The position numbers and the translations under genes were made by a program. From Microglena sp. YARC (taxonomy: Eukaryota; Chlorophyta; Chlorophyceae; Chlamydomonadales; Chlamydomonadaceae), in assembly GCA_022414725.1 (NCBI GenBank), contig CM039462.1, forward strand, positions 123,695,786 through 123,759,785: a DNA stretch of 64,000 nt, read 5' to 3'. This document shows, in pieces, positions 20,505 to 31,349 of the stretch. Each line of letters opens with the position of its first letter. Positions within the stretch are counted from its first letter, which is position 1. The notes beneath the pieces are model-generated. The model was not told where the DNA came from. It did no database searches and saw only the letters and a program-made list of their open reading frames with translations.

Positions 20505-20744
20505 GCTTTCCGGAGTTACGTGCAGAGCACAGAGACGAAGGGAAGTGGCGAGAGAATCTGATCGTTACACTTAGATAAGCACTGTCGAAGTGCGCTAGGG
20601 CAATGTAGCAAGGTAGCTCGGTACCTCAGGGTACCGGAATGTAGAGTCCGTGCCATAGCTGGCAGCGGCACTACAGTATAGTGCATCAGGGCGGGAGTCC
20701 TGTGCACTCTAAGTCACTCTAGGTGAACCGGGAAAACCGGTGAA
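20505..20744 (+). repeat. ~245-bp dispersed repeat, copy 2
   Basis: Second copy of 13317-13564. As there, the AGTGCTGATAAT motif cluster lies nearby (20760-20960), here downstream rather than upstream. Confidence 0.85.
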
Positions 20745-21109
20745 CACGGTAACAAGTATCCTTAGAGCAGATAGGTAATCAAGCACCATAAATGCCAGTA
20801 AACTCAAGCCCCACTATAGTAAACAAGTCAGGACACTAGTAGGGCTGATAATTATAGCATCATTAGTGCTGATAATATCTTGCACCCTCGGTGCTGATCG
20901 GTTCCATACTTCCATGACCATCAGTGCTAGTCAAATACAGCATTATAAGTGTAGCTAAATCTAATTACCTGCCGAGCTGATATATATAAGGCGAGGAGGA
21001 GATGCCCAGTCCTATAAGCAGATCTGAAGAAAGCGGGTTGCCTAGGGGGAAGTACCCCGATACGCCTTGATGAGCCACTCCCCATGGAAAGGGGAAGAGG
21101 CTCTATCTT

Positions 21110-21326
21110 AGTTAAATATAAGTTAATCTTGGTTAAATATAAGTTAAATATATATCTATGGAATATAAACATGAATGGAATATACTTATATCTATGGAAT
21201 ATAAGTTAATCTTGGTTAAATATAAGTTAAATATATATCTATGGAATAGAAATATGAATGGAATATATATCTATGGAATATAAGTTAATCTTGGTTAAAT
21301 ATAAGTTAAATATATATCTATGGAAG
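21110..21326. repeat. AT-rich ~80-bp tandem repeat
   Basis: Three copies of a unit containing AGTTAATCTTGGTTAAATA and TATATCTATGGAAT start at about 21121, 21204 and 21283. The array ends exactly where LINE homology begins, and its last ATGGAA supplies the ATG of the LINE ORF. Confidence 0.85.
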
Positions 21327-22678
21327 ATTCAGAGAAGGGGATTGCTAGTGCTATTGAACTAGCCATAAGCAAATGCACACCATGTCACAAACCTGTAGCT
21401 AAACGTAAGCACGGGCCCGTGAACGCATGGTATGATGATGAATGCAATCGTGCTAGACAGGCAGCAAGCCAAGCAGAACATCAACATGGCTCTAGCTCTG
21501 ACTTGGCTGGTTCTATGCACAAGGAGTACAAGAGGATTCTCAGAAGAAAGAAGGGGAAGTGGCTAGAAACACGCATGGAGAATCTTCATACGAATCTTCG
21601 GCATAATCCGAAAAGTTTTTGGAAAGACGTGCGTGAGCCTAACAAGGCCACTACGGCAGATATCACAATTCATGATTGGACTGATTATTTTGCAGACCTC
21701 TTTGATGTGCAAGTAGGTATTGATCCAAGTCTGGATGCTAGGGACTTTGTCCCTCAAGCTGATGGACCTCAGATAGAGGCCGCACCAACGTGGTTATGTC
21801 AAGACTTTACCACCCAAGAGGTGTTTTCTGTTCTCCAATCCCTACGGAAAAACTCCTCCCCCGGGGTAGATGGTATCCCTGCAGAATGGTACAGATTTGC
21901 TTCCCATGAGGCCAACTCCCGATTTGTACAAGCTATGACTAACCTGTTTAATCTCATCTGGAAGACCTCTTACCCTAGCCAATGGGCTGCAGCTGCCTTG
22001 GTACCCGTACCCAAATCCAAAGGCAGTGTTTATGACAAGGACAACTATCGAGGTCTTGCGGTGAGCAACTCCATAGGAAAGATCTTCTCCCTTTGCATGC
22101 TACGTAGACTAGATGATTGGTCAGTAGAATTCAACCTCAGAGCCGCTGGCCAATATGGATTTAGAAGTGGTAGGGGTACTGCGGATGCATCATTCATTCT
22201 TAACCATATTGTAGATAAATATAGAGAGAAGAAAAAACCACTCTTTGTGGCTTTTGTCGATTTCAAGAAGGCTTATGATTGGGTCAACAGAGACTTGCTA
22301 TGGGATTGCTTAGCAAGGCTAGGAGTAAAAGACCCCTATCTTAGTATTCTGAAGTCCATGTATAATCATGTCGTTTTCCAAGTTCGCCTACATGGGGACA
22401 TTGGATCCTCCTTTCCATCCCTTGTAGGAGTTAAACAAGGAGACCCCCTATCCCCACTCCTATTCGGTCTGTTCATTGATAGAATTGAATCGTTCCTCCA
22501 ATCCAAGCTCCCAAATGTAGGGGCTGAGCTTAGGGGAAAGATTCTGCAATTGTTACTTTATGCTGATGACCTAGCTATAATGGCAGAATCCCCGGCAGAT
22601 ATGCAAGCGATGCTTGACTGCCTGAGAGATTTCTGCGAGGCTACTAAGATGCATGGCTGTGAATATAAAGAAAACTGA
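21320..22678 (+). CDS. LINE reverse transcriptase (5'-truncated element)
   Basis: A 452-aa frame of a non-LTR retrotransposon. A basic linker at about 1-165 precedes the RT. RT motifs are SSPGVDGIPAEWY (179-191), DNYRGLAVSN, FVDFKKAYDWVN with catalytic Asp314, VKQGDPLSPLLF (371-382) and LLLYADDLAIM with Asp416/Asp417. The APE endonuclease expected upstream is absent: AT-rich repeats replace it, as in a 5'-truncated copy. The ATG comes from the flanking repeat, so this start is accidental. The frame breaks at about 22660. The same family recurs at 59133-60255. Confidence 0.85.
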   Translation: MEDSEKGIASAIELAISKCTPCHKPVAKRKHGPVNAWYDDECNRARQAASQAEHQHGSSSDLAGSMHKEYKRILRRKKGKWLETRMENLHTNLRHNPKSFWKDVREPNKATTADITIHDWTDYFADLFDVQVGIDPSLDARDFVPQADGPQIEAAPTWLCQDFTTQEVFSVLQSLRKNSSPGVDGIPAEWYRFASHEANSRFVQAMTNLFNLIWKTSYPSQWAAAALVPVPKSKGSVYDKDNYRGLAVSNSIGKIFSLCMLRRLDDWSVEFNLRAAGQYGFRSGRGTADASFILNHIVDKYREKKKPLFVAFVDFKKAYDWVNRDLLWDCLARLGVKDPYLSILKSMYNHVVFQVRLHGDIGSSFPSLVGVKQGDPLSPLLFGLFIDRIESFLQSKLPNVGAELRGKILQLLLYADDLAIMAESPADMQAMLDCLRDFCEATKMHGCEYKEN

Positions 22679-23286
22679 GATTGTCGTTTTCAACAAGCAC
22701 TTCTGTGATGAGGCCCGTATGGATCCTGATTACAAATTTGTAAATGATGGAGCACAGCTTTCTACAAAGTTATCTTTTATCTACCTGGGATCCCTCTTTG
22801 TGGATGGTGACTCAAGCGATCGTGCAAAAGCTGCTTTTTCTAGGATGCTCGCTAAGGCCCAAAAGGCTCACCACATGCTCCGTAGGCGATGCCATACTAT
22901 GGAGATATACAATATTGATATTCTCACCCACCTGTTTGATTCTCTTGTACAACCTATCCTGAATTTTGGATGTGAGGTGTGGGCTCCTTCTATTCTGAAC
23001 AACACACTTATCTCAAATGACCATGCTTGTGAGAAATGGCATAGAGGTATACTTAAACAAATGTTGGGTGTTTGCCAATCTACTACATCTAATATTATCA
23101 TGGAAGAGCTGGGTAGAACCCCGTTGTGTTTTTGCTTGGCTTAAACAAGCTTTGCGCTTCTGGAACAAGACCATAGATAAAGAACCTGAGGATCTCATTA
23201 GAATAGCTCTTGAGGAATCTTTTGATTCCAACACTGGCTGGGTTCATGACTTACGTTGTGCTCTCCACAAGCTAGGATCCAGTTAA
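22653..23286 (+). pseudogene. LINE region after RT, frame-broken
   Basis: Continues the LINE polyprotein in two frames: MAVNIKKTEIVVFNKHF... to 23144, then CVFAWLKQALRFWNK... to 23286. The switch lies in a T5 run near 23130, where the related copy at 59.9 kb has T4. The segment ends at TAA 23284-23286 where that copy has AAA (Lys). Thumb-type motifs (IYLGSLFVDGDSS, HMLRRRCHTME) are conserved between copies. Confidence 0.75.
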
Positions 23287-23298
23287 AACCTCAACATT

Positions 23299-23892
23299 TT
23301 GGAGGCTGTCGATGTCGAAGGTATTATGCCTGAAGTTTTTGAGTCATGGAGGTTTAAGTACCCAAGTGACACCAATGCAGTCAGAGACATCCCTGATGAG
23401 AGAAGGGTTGGATTTAAACGCCTCCGATACCAGAAATGGTTCGCAACCAACAGCAATGATGAGAATGGCTTGATTCCCTTTACATCTGCCTTACATAAGC
23501 AGGATCAGATTCGTTCTATAGCACAGTTTATAATGGGTTCCCATTGGCTGAACACAGAAAGAATGAGGGTGGTGGATAGAGCACACATCCCTCGTTCAAT
23601 GAGACACTGTCAAATGTGAGGGTTCCAAAAACCTGAGGATGAAATGCATATGTTTGAGTGCCCTTTTTATAATGATATTCGCCTCCGCTACCAGAAGCTG
23701 TTTACAGATATTTATAGGCATGTCCATGAGGATACCGACTTAACCGTATGGAATGTGGAATTCTGCGATTCCACATTCAGAACCTTTATGAATGGAAACG
23801 GCACTAAGACTTTCTGGAGCAACCTAGCCGACTATCTTTCTACTTGTAGAAGAGCAAGACAGGAAGCCCTGGACTGCTTAGTGGCACCGTAA
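23299..23892 (+). pseudogene. LINE C-terminal zinc-finger region
   Basis: Same frame as the preceding segment. It reads EAVDVEGIMPEVF... through a C-terminal finger of the zf-RVT type (C-x2-C, then H and C in EMHMFECPFYNDIR). In this copy the second finger cysteine codon is TGA (23617-23619), while the copy at 59.4 kb retains Cys. The normal stop is TAA at 23890-23892. Confidence 0.75.
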
Positions 23893-24495
23893 TTTATTAT
23901 CCCTTTTTTTTCTTTTCTTCTTGTGACTTCTCATTTGTTAGCTTCTTACCTCCGCCACTGTAAGTGGTTGAGATCTGGGTCCGGCTCTAGGGGGTTTAAT
24001 ACCTACGCAACCAACATGGTGGTTGGGAGCTTGGTTTGTTTGTCCTCGACACACCCCTGATGTAATGGGGTTTTTTGCTTTGTGGGTGCTTTTTCTTTTT
24101 GTTTAAAGCACAGAGTCTCATACACCCTCGCGGTGTCAAGTAGACTTTAACATGTAATGTAATAAGATAAATAGGTAGCCAATCCTCTTACAATAGCTCA
24201 GAACCAGGGCTCCTTAGGATGAGTGGTATCCGTGGCACAACACAGGTAGAGGTGGTCTGAGAATTTACGTAACATGTAACGTACTAACGTGTAACGAAGG
24301 GGTGGGTGGGTGGGAAGAACTCAATACACAAGTCACAGACAGACTCGTCTTGCTTGACTTCTGGAAAGTAGGAGGCTGGCTCGCCGTGCGGTTGTATTTA
24401 CAGTGAGGCGTTACGTCTCACTGTACTGTGGGGGAGGTTACACTTCTGTGCCCCCCCGATAGTGTGCTCGCCTCACTGTACAGCATTCAGGTAAG
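23893..24495. other. LINE 3' UTR and non-coding flank
   Basis: T-rich sequence follows the LINE stop and probably includes its 3' UTR, but no poly(A) tail or target duplication could be fixed. A palindromic stretch with CAGTGAGGCGTTACGTCTCAC lies near 24401. GGGTGGGTGGGTGG occurs near 24300. Confidence 0.5.
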
Positions 24496-24604
24496 GCTTA
24501 AATATAAGGCTTATAAATTATGAATGTACCTCCTGCCCTGGAAAGAAACCTAACCACCGAAATATCTCCTGGCAAGCATTTTCTGCTGATCTGGCACATT
24601 TGTA
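24496..24604 (+). repeat. Dispersed ~105-bp repeat, copy 2
   Basis: Second copy of 1328-1432 with small indels in the AT-rich start. The downstream flanks diverge just after GGCACAT. Confidence 0.7.
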
Positions 24605-24986
24605 CCGGCCTCAATGTAGCAGACCTCCGAATCTGCCCAACGTACTTGCTATTAATATAGCCGAAGTACCAATCGTTCGTTATGCGGACCTGCGAAGCTG
24701 CAAAAGCAATAACTAACTCTCTACCTAAGTGGGTAACAACACCCTACGAAGCTTCGATCAGAGCAGCTTTGAGCTTCGTGCTTCGACCTAGGGGGCAGCG
24801 GCGGTGCACAATTGGTAATGCCTCCAGCGCCCGGCTGGCTCCCTCCTGTCAAGGAAGCGTCCTTGTGTCAACTTAATTAATCGCTTGTCGTCTGCCAAAG
24901 CGTCGTCTGTCACGTGACTGGGGTTTGGGAGGAAGAGGGGGTGACGCAAAGTACGAGACCAAATGACCGGCAGCTCGTGAAATCGC

Positions 24987-25138
24987 ATGGTATCCCTCCC
25001 TGGCTCCCTCCCTCCCTCCCTGGGATGGCTCACTCCCTCCCTCCCTCCCTGGGATGGCTTCCTCCCTCCCTCCCTCCCTCCCTCCCTCCCACCCTCCCTC
25101 CCTCCCTCCCTCCCTCCCTCCTCCCTCCCTCCCTCCTC
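24987..25138. repeat. CCCT microsatellite, left of TIR element
   Basis: Runs of CCCT interrupted by two GGGATGGCT blocks. The minus strand is G-rich in regular triplets and could form G-quadruplexes. ORFs here are low-complexity artefacts. Confidence 0.9.
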
Positions 25139-25213
25139 CACTCGGGGAAGTCGACAGATCGCTAAATGCGTACGAGCGCAGCGGAATGCATGCGGAACGC
25201 ACGCGGGGTCCTC

Positions 25214-25440
25214 GATTAGTCATAGCTAGTTAATGACTAATCACTTCTAAGCCCTATACCCGCGTCGCCTGTAGCTCGGAATCCTGAGACATTTCGCCTA
25301 CATTTAGCCAAGGCGGATTGTCGTCGAAATGTCTTAGACTTCTGAGACATTTCGCCTACATTTAGCCAAGGCGGATTGTCGTCGAAATGTCTCAGACTTC
25401 TGAGACATTTCGCCTGCACCTCGCCACGCACGGCGGCTTG
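25214..25440. repeat. Subterminal hairpins and 58-bp repeats
   Basis: GATTAGTCAT (25214-25223) pairs with ATGACTAATC (25233-25242). From 25285, units of 58 bp begin TGAGACATTTCGCC and close with CGAAATGTCT, giving a stem in each. There are two full copies and a third diverged one, with related words to about 25500. Confidence 0.75.
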
Positions 25441-25738
25441 TGCACGTAAATGAGGCGAAAGTACGTTATTTTGAGACATTTCGCCTGTATTTCGCCTGAA
25501 GGGCGGTTTGGGCACGGTGGTCGGAGAGGTCGCATTTCAGGAATATTTTCCAGGAGCATTTCTCAATTACACCAGGATTCGAGAAGATAGATTACATACA
25601 TAATAAACTATGCATCCATTAACCTATTGATCTACCTATTTATCTATGTAAGCATCCTTACACATGTACATCCACTACAGCCCATATATTCCCTATATAT
25701 CCATTAACCATAGATAGACAGCGAGCAAAAGACGACGA

Positions 25739-25795
25739 GCAGCCAAATTGCTGGCTGGAACCATGTAGCTAATTAAGTTCAAGTACAAGTATATA
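25739..25795 (+). repeat. Dispersed hairpin repeat, copy 2
   Basis: Second copy of the CAGCCA/TGGCTG hairpin and its AAGTTCAAGT flank seen at 12663-12715. The rest of 25500-26009 is AT-rich and shows no gene. Confidence 0.6.
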
Positions 25796-26009
25796 CGCAG
25801 CCTGCAGGCAGCTATCTATTTGTCTACTTATGAAAACATAGGCCTATATATCCACCAAGAAGAAACGTCCAATCAAAGCTATACATCTATATATCTTCAC
25901 TGATTATATTTTATATTTCCATCTTCAGCATGTGTAGTTCCTTCGTGGCAACAATCTTCATCGCAGCTGTAGCATTTCCATCCATCATTTTGCCCTGTAA
26001 GACATGCAG

Positions 26010-28223
26010 AGCAGGGCATGCGTTAGAGAGCAACCAAGGGCAGGGTTAATGGCAAGGGGCAGGACGGTGCGGTGATGAGCAGAGCATGGCATGTGTTACA
26101 TAGCAACCAATGGCAGGGAGCATGGCAAGGGGCAGCAGGCATGTGCTAAACAGAGCAGAGCAGGCATTATAGAGCAATGAATGGCAGGGAGCACGGTAAG
26201 GGGTATGGATGCGATAAGCAGATCAGGGCATGGGTTAGAGAGCAAAGCAGGGAAGGGAGCAAAGTACGCCTGGAAAGTGATGATCAGAGAAGGGCATGCG
26301 TTCAAGAGGAAGGAATGGAAGGGAGCAAAGCAAGGGGCAGGACCACGATGATCATAGTAATGCATGCATTTGAGAACCAAGAGCATGGATAATGGCAATT
26401 GCCAGTATCCCTGCCCCTCTTTGCTCTCTAACGCCTGCCATGCTCGGCTCATCACTGTCGTCCTGCCCCTCCCCATTATCCCTGCCCCTCATTGCTCTCT
26501 AACACCCACCCTGCTCTGCTCATCACTTTCGTCCTGCCCCTCGCCATTATCCCTGCCCCTCTTTGCTCTCCAATGCCTGCTTTTCTTTGCTCATCACTGT
26601 CGTCTTGCCCCTTGCCATTATCCCTGCCCCTCTTTGCTCTCTAACACCTGCTCTGCTCTGCTCATCACTGTCGTCCTGCCCATTGACATTATCCCTGCCC
26701 CTACCTTTTTACTCTCTAACGCCTGCCCTGCTCTGCTCATCACTGTCGTCTTGCCCCTTGCCATTATCCCTGCCCCTCTTTGCTCTCTAACACCTGCCCT
26801 GCTCTGCTCATCACTGTCGTCCTGCCCCTTGACATTATCCCTGCCCCTTTTTACTCTCTAACGCCTGCCCTGCTCTGCTCATCACTGTCGTCTTGCCCCT
26901 TGCCATTATCCCTGCCCCTCTTTGCTCTCTAACACCTGCCCTGCTCTGCTCATCACTGTCGTCCTGCCCCTTGACATTATCCCTGCCCCTTTTTACTCTC
27001 TAACGCCTGCCCTGCTCTGCTCATCACTGTCGTCTTGTCCTTTGCCATTATCCCTGGCCCTCTCTGCTCTCTATCACCTGCTCTGCTCTGCTCATTAAGT
27101 GTCCTGCCCCTTGCCATCATCCCTGCCCCTGTTTGCTCTCTAAACCTGCTCTGCTCTGCTCATCACTTTCATCTTGCCTTTCGCCATTATCCCTGCGCCT
27201 CTTTGCACTCTAAGGCCTGCCCTGCTCTGCTCATCACTGTCGTCCTGCCCCTCGCCATTATCAATGCCAGCCAGTTTGTACTCACGAGAGTAAAAAGGGG
27301 CAGGGATAATGGCAAGGAGCAGGACGACAGTGATGAGCAGAGCAGGGCAGGCGTTCGAGAGCAAAGATGGGCAGGGATAATGGCAAGGGGCAGGACGACA
27401 GTGATGAGCAGAGCAGAGCAGGCGTTCGAGAGCAAAGAGGGGCAGGGATAATGGCAAAGGACAGGACGACAGTGATGAGCAGGGCAGGGCAGGCGTTAGA
27501 GAGTAAAGAGGGGCAGAGATAATGGTAAGGGGCAGGACGACAGTGATGAGCAGAGAAAAGCAGGCATTAGAGAGCAAAGAGGGGCGGGGATAAAGGCAAG
27601 GGGCAAGACGACAGTGATGAGCAGAGAAAAGCAGGCGTTGGAGAGCAAAGAGGGGCAGGGATAATGGCAAGGGGCAGGACGACAGTGATGAACAAGGCAG
27701 GGCAGGCGTTAGAGAGCAAAGAGGGGCAGGGATATTGGCGAGGGGCTAGATGACAGTGATGAGCAGAGAAGGGAAGGCGTTAGAGAGCAAAGAGGGGCAA
27801 GGATAATGGCGAGGGGCAGGACGACAGTGTTGAGCAGAGCAGGGCAGGCGTTAGAGAGCGAAGAGGGGCAGGGATAATGGCAAGGGTCATGACGACGGTG
27901 ATGAACAAGGCAGGGCAGGCGTTAGAGAGCAAAGAGGGGCAAAGATAATGGAAAGGGGCAAGAAGACAGTGATGAGCAGAGCAGGCCAGGCGTTAGAGAG
28001 CAAGGAGGGGCAGGGATAATGGCAAAGGGCTAGATGACAGTGATGAGCAGAGCAGGGCAGGCGTTAGAGAGCAAGGAAGGGCAGAGAGCACGGATAGGGG
28101 TAGGATGGTGATTAGCTGGGCATGGCCTGCGCTACAGAGCAATGAAGTGCAGGGAGGATGGCAAGGGGCAGGACAGTGACGTGCAGAGCAGGGTATGCGT
28201 TAGAGATCAATGAAGGGCAGTGC
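26010..28223. repeat. ~71-bp minisatellite with inverted central block
   Basis: About 30 copies of a 70-72-bp unit (GGGCAGGGATAATGGCAAGG ... GATGAGCAGAGCAGG). Copies at 26010-26395 and 27290-28223 are in one orientation, while those at about 26400-27265 are inverted. The first switch is palindromic (GGATAATGGCAATTGCCAGTATCC), and a short spacer marks the second. Long open frames on both strands are by-products of the repeat. The arms could pair over about 0.9 kb. Confidence 0.9.
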
Positions 28224-28310
28224 ATAGACGGAGGCATAGTACAGATGCAGTTACAGAGACGATGGCAGAGACAGTGACACAAACATAGACAGATGCACGT
28301 GGGCACCACC

Positions 28311-28927
28311 TAGGCATGAATCAAGACATAATTCGCTATGCCACACAATTGTTGCAAAACCGCACCTACAAGCAAGCTTCACTTATCACTTACGTTGTTG
28401 TCCAAAAGCCTCATGTGACAGTGGAACATCAGAATTGGGAGGGAAGACAGAGCAATGGTCCCTGCAAATACAGAATGCAGGCATAGTTAAATTAAGTAGC
28501 ACCCTTTACTTCTTATTTGATGATAGTTTAAAGCCCCCTTGTCTTGTGTCAACAATGGCCACGCGCTCAAGCAGACTGACAAGCAAGTATTCATGCGTGC
28601 AACAGATAGTCATGCAAGCAACCAAGCCACTTTCCCATGGGCTGAAAACTCTATGCCTAGCACCTCCAAGCTGCAGTCACCATCCAGATATTCAGCCAAT
28701 CAGTCACCAGGGAGGAAGACAGAAAGTCAGGCATACAGACATGAATGCACTAAAGGAGGCATGCAAGCAGGTGGACACTATTTAGGCATGTGATCAAGTC
28801 AGAATTCCCTAGGCCAAATTGTTGTGAAACCCAACCTACAAGCAACCTTCAGACCGCTACCAGACAGAGCATGGGTCCCTGCAAAAATGAAGGGCGGGCA
28901 TAGTTACATTTATTGACACCCTTTGTG
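28311..28927. repeat. Diverged duplication, ~472-bp offset
   Basis: TAGGCATG...ATTGTTGCAAAAC...CCTACAAGCAAGCTTC at 28311 onward recurs in diverged form from 28783. Both copies are followed by GGTCCCTGCAAA and GGCATAGTTA...CACCCTTT. No gene is visible from 28224 to 29304. Confidence 0.65.
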
Positions 28928-29304
28928 TTGTTTTTGCGCATTGGTAGGGAGATCCCCCTGGAAGTTCAACCTGCCCTAAGCTTAGGTACCTGAACCTCAG
29001 GTCCTACCCCAGCCTTGCATTGTCCACACTTGCCTGAGTTTACCATGCAGAATGGATCTGGAAGACCGAGGCATAAAAACAAGGTTGGACTGTCACCCAA
29101 CACCCAGCAAAGCAAGGAGAATTAGTATCCACCACAACACAAGAGGCAACATGCCAAGACTGCCACAACCACTAGGAGTGAACCCAATGTGAAGATGCAT
29201 GCCATAGACATGGGTCTAGTGCGTCAGCCAAATAGACACAGTGCTGCCACCATCTATCATGCAGGGTCTCAAGGGATAATTGCCACGCATGATCTCTTGA
29301 TACA

Positions 29305-29769
29305 ATGCTCAAGGGCACCATGCAGCCAGGGCAGTGCATGATCCAACTAGAGTGTAAGGCCCCGTGTCCTTTAAAGCTCTACTCAGGCCCAGGAGAGGAC
29401 AGGTGGAAGTATGACTCACATAAGAGTTGGGAGCAAGTTGTCCCAGCATCCTACTTTGCACAGTGCCAACTAATCATGCTGCCATCCCAAGCTGAAGTCA
29501 TGCTCCTGGTACAGCAGACTCCACATACCACCATATTTGACCGTGTACAGAGCAACGTCGAGTGGACTGCCAAGATGCTGCAATTTATGCAGCTTATTCA
29601 TGCGGTGGCAGTACAGCAGCGCCGACCGGGCTTCCTGGTTAAGGAGTTGATGACGCAAGGGCCGCTGGCTGCAAGATACCATGCCTCCAGCACTGACAAC
29701 CTACACAGGTCTAGCATAGACGGATCGGTTGCGAGAATTAGCGGCACCGATGTAAGGGAATTTGTGTAG
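29305..29769 (+). CDS. ORF of unknown function inside the TIR element
   Basis: A 154-aa ATG-initiated frame with balanced composition and no low-complexity runs. I recognise no domain. The middle (QAEVMLLVQQTPHTTIFDRV, AKMLQFMQLIHAVAVQQ) looks alpha-helical. It is the only non-repetitive ORF of this length in the element, so it may be a captured or remnant gene fragment. Its being translated is uncertain. Confidence 0.3.
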   Translation: MLKGTMQPGQCMIQLECKAPCPLKLYSGPGEDRWKYDSHKSWEQVVPASYFAQCQLIMLPSQAEVMLLVQQTPHTTIFDRVQSNVEWTAKMLQFMQLIHAVAVQQRRPGFLVKELMTQGPLAARYHASSTDNLHRSSIDGSVARISGTDVREFV

Positions 29770-30653
29770 GAGATAGGACCAGAGCATTTGTCAAATTTCA
29801 AAAGCAATCTGACGCACTACTTTGCGCTTGTCCACGCGGAAGGCAGAAGAGGGCGTTGCGCAGTAATACTGAAAAGAAAGTTGGAAAGAAAGGAGGGAAT
29901 AAAGCAGGACGCCAGAAATATCAAGTAGCAACAAACACATGCTTTGGGCGAGGGAGGGAAGAATATGAGGTAGGAGTACGAGAGGTAGAAGGTTGGCGTG
30001 GCTAACCTTAGCCATATTGCAAAGGCTCTAATCATACGGCCATTTCGCCATGCCGCGTACAATCCGCCTTGGCTAAATGCACGTGAAAGGCTGGTTAAAG
30101 GTCACCCTGCGAAGACATCTATCAAAATTAGTAAGAGCACTGACACGTAATCGCAAGTCACACTAATATTTCTGTGTGACTTAGGCTTTCATCACAGTGA
30201 TAAAATCGTCATGGTTTCGCCCTACAACAGCGCCATTTTCGACGCATGCAGCGAAAGCACATCGGTGACTTGAGGTGTCCATTTTCCCGAATGAAAGCAT
30301 TTCACCAACGAGTAGTTCACGCTAGTACTTCGTTGCCTAATTGTTCATTCTATCTCGGAATCGCTGGCAGAGCTTTGCAGGTTCGCGAGAATGACCCCTC
30401 GAAAAGGTTGCTAACAGACCCTCGAGCGACAGAAAGTTGCATAGCTCTTCGCGTATTAGAACTCAGTAGTTAACGTGCGATCGAGGAGTTATTGGTCACG
30501 CTTCAGTCTACGAAAAGTTCTGGGTGTCTGTCGGGATCGCTGGTTTGAGGTGAGCCGAGACATTTCGTCCACTGTACGCCTACATTTCTCTGTAGTTCCG
30601 CTGCAAATCGTGTCTTTCGCCTACATTTAGCGAAATTGTCACTTCCCCGAGTG
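29770..30653. other. Right end of the TIR element, non-coding
   Basis: No gene is supported. CGAGACATTTCGTCC and TCGCCTACATTTAGC near 30560-30640 echo the left subterminal repeats, and the terminal inverted repeat ends at 30653. Confidence 0.5.
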
Positions 30654-30900
30654 CTCCCTCCCTCCCTCCCTCCCTCCCTCCCTCCTCCCTCCCTCCGTCC
30701 CTCCCTCCCTCCCTCCCTCCCTCCCTCCCTCCCTCCCTCCCTCACTCACTCACTCACTCCCTCACTCCCTCCCTCCCTCCCTCCCTCACTTCCTCCCTCC
30801 CTCCCTCCTCCCTCCCTCCCTCCCTCCCTCCCTCCCTCCCTCCCTCACTCACTCACTCACTCACTCACTCACTCACTCACTCACTCACTCCCTCACTCCC
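30654..30900. repeat. CCCT/CACT microsatellite, right of TIR element
   Basis: CTCC/CCCT repeats with two blocks of CACT repeats (about 30742-30760 and 30846-30890). From 30901 to 31289 no gene is seen. Confidence 0.9.
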
Positions 30901-31349
30901 TTGTAACAGCTGAGGATGCACTTAGCAGCCTGGGGGGTTAGTCTAGTGTAACAGGCTACGTGATGTATGTTTATGTGTAAGTCGATATGCGTAAGCTAGC
31001 AGAATGGTAAGGGGGTTACCTAGATAGGGGATGTAGAGCTTGCTTGGAAAGAACGTCTTCGTGGTAGGAGTAGAAGGGTTCGTTCCGAATAGCTCGTGTC
31101 TGTGCGCAACGTGTGCGTTGTGAGAGATGAGGCAGTACATAGGTATGGTACTTTATATTCTCTTATGAATCGTCACTTTATTCGAGAGCAAATTTCGTAG
31201 GCGCTACTTCTCCTCCGCATTAGCGGAAACTGGACTCGGGATGCCGCGACGCTAGGCTTTGCAATGATCATCAATTCGCGCAATCTGAGTTGAAATGGTC
31301 CCCCCTCAACTCAAACCTGCCGAATTCTCCACCCCCCTCCTTCTCCCAA

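Larger units (their letters stand above)
25139..30653. mobile_element. Candidate non-autonomous TIR (CACTA-like) element
   Basis: The left end CACTCGGGGAAGT is matched by a perfect inverted copy at the right end (ACTTCCCCGAGTG), and similarity continues in part (CGCTAAATG, GCAGCGGAA). Both ends abut the same CCCT-type microsatellite in the same orientation, with CTC on each side, as if a 5.5-kb element had inserted into one tract. TIRs starting CACT, 3-bp duplications and subterminal short repeats are features of CACTA (En/Spm) elements. GAGACATTTCGCC words occur near both ends. No transposase is seen, so it would be non-autonomous. A CTC duplication inside a CCCT tract is weak evidence on its own. 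Confidence 0.5.

Noticed and set aside
24873..25229. Gly/Arg/Glu-rich and Pro/Ser-rich ORFs on the two strands
   Set aside because: They are translations of the CCCT microsatellite. The same applies to the ORFs at 30503-30941.
26364..27670. Several overlapping ORFs on both strands
   Set aside because: All are translations of the 71-bp minisatellite in its two orientations.
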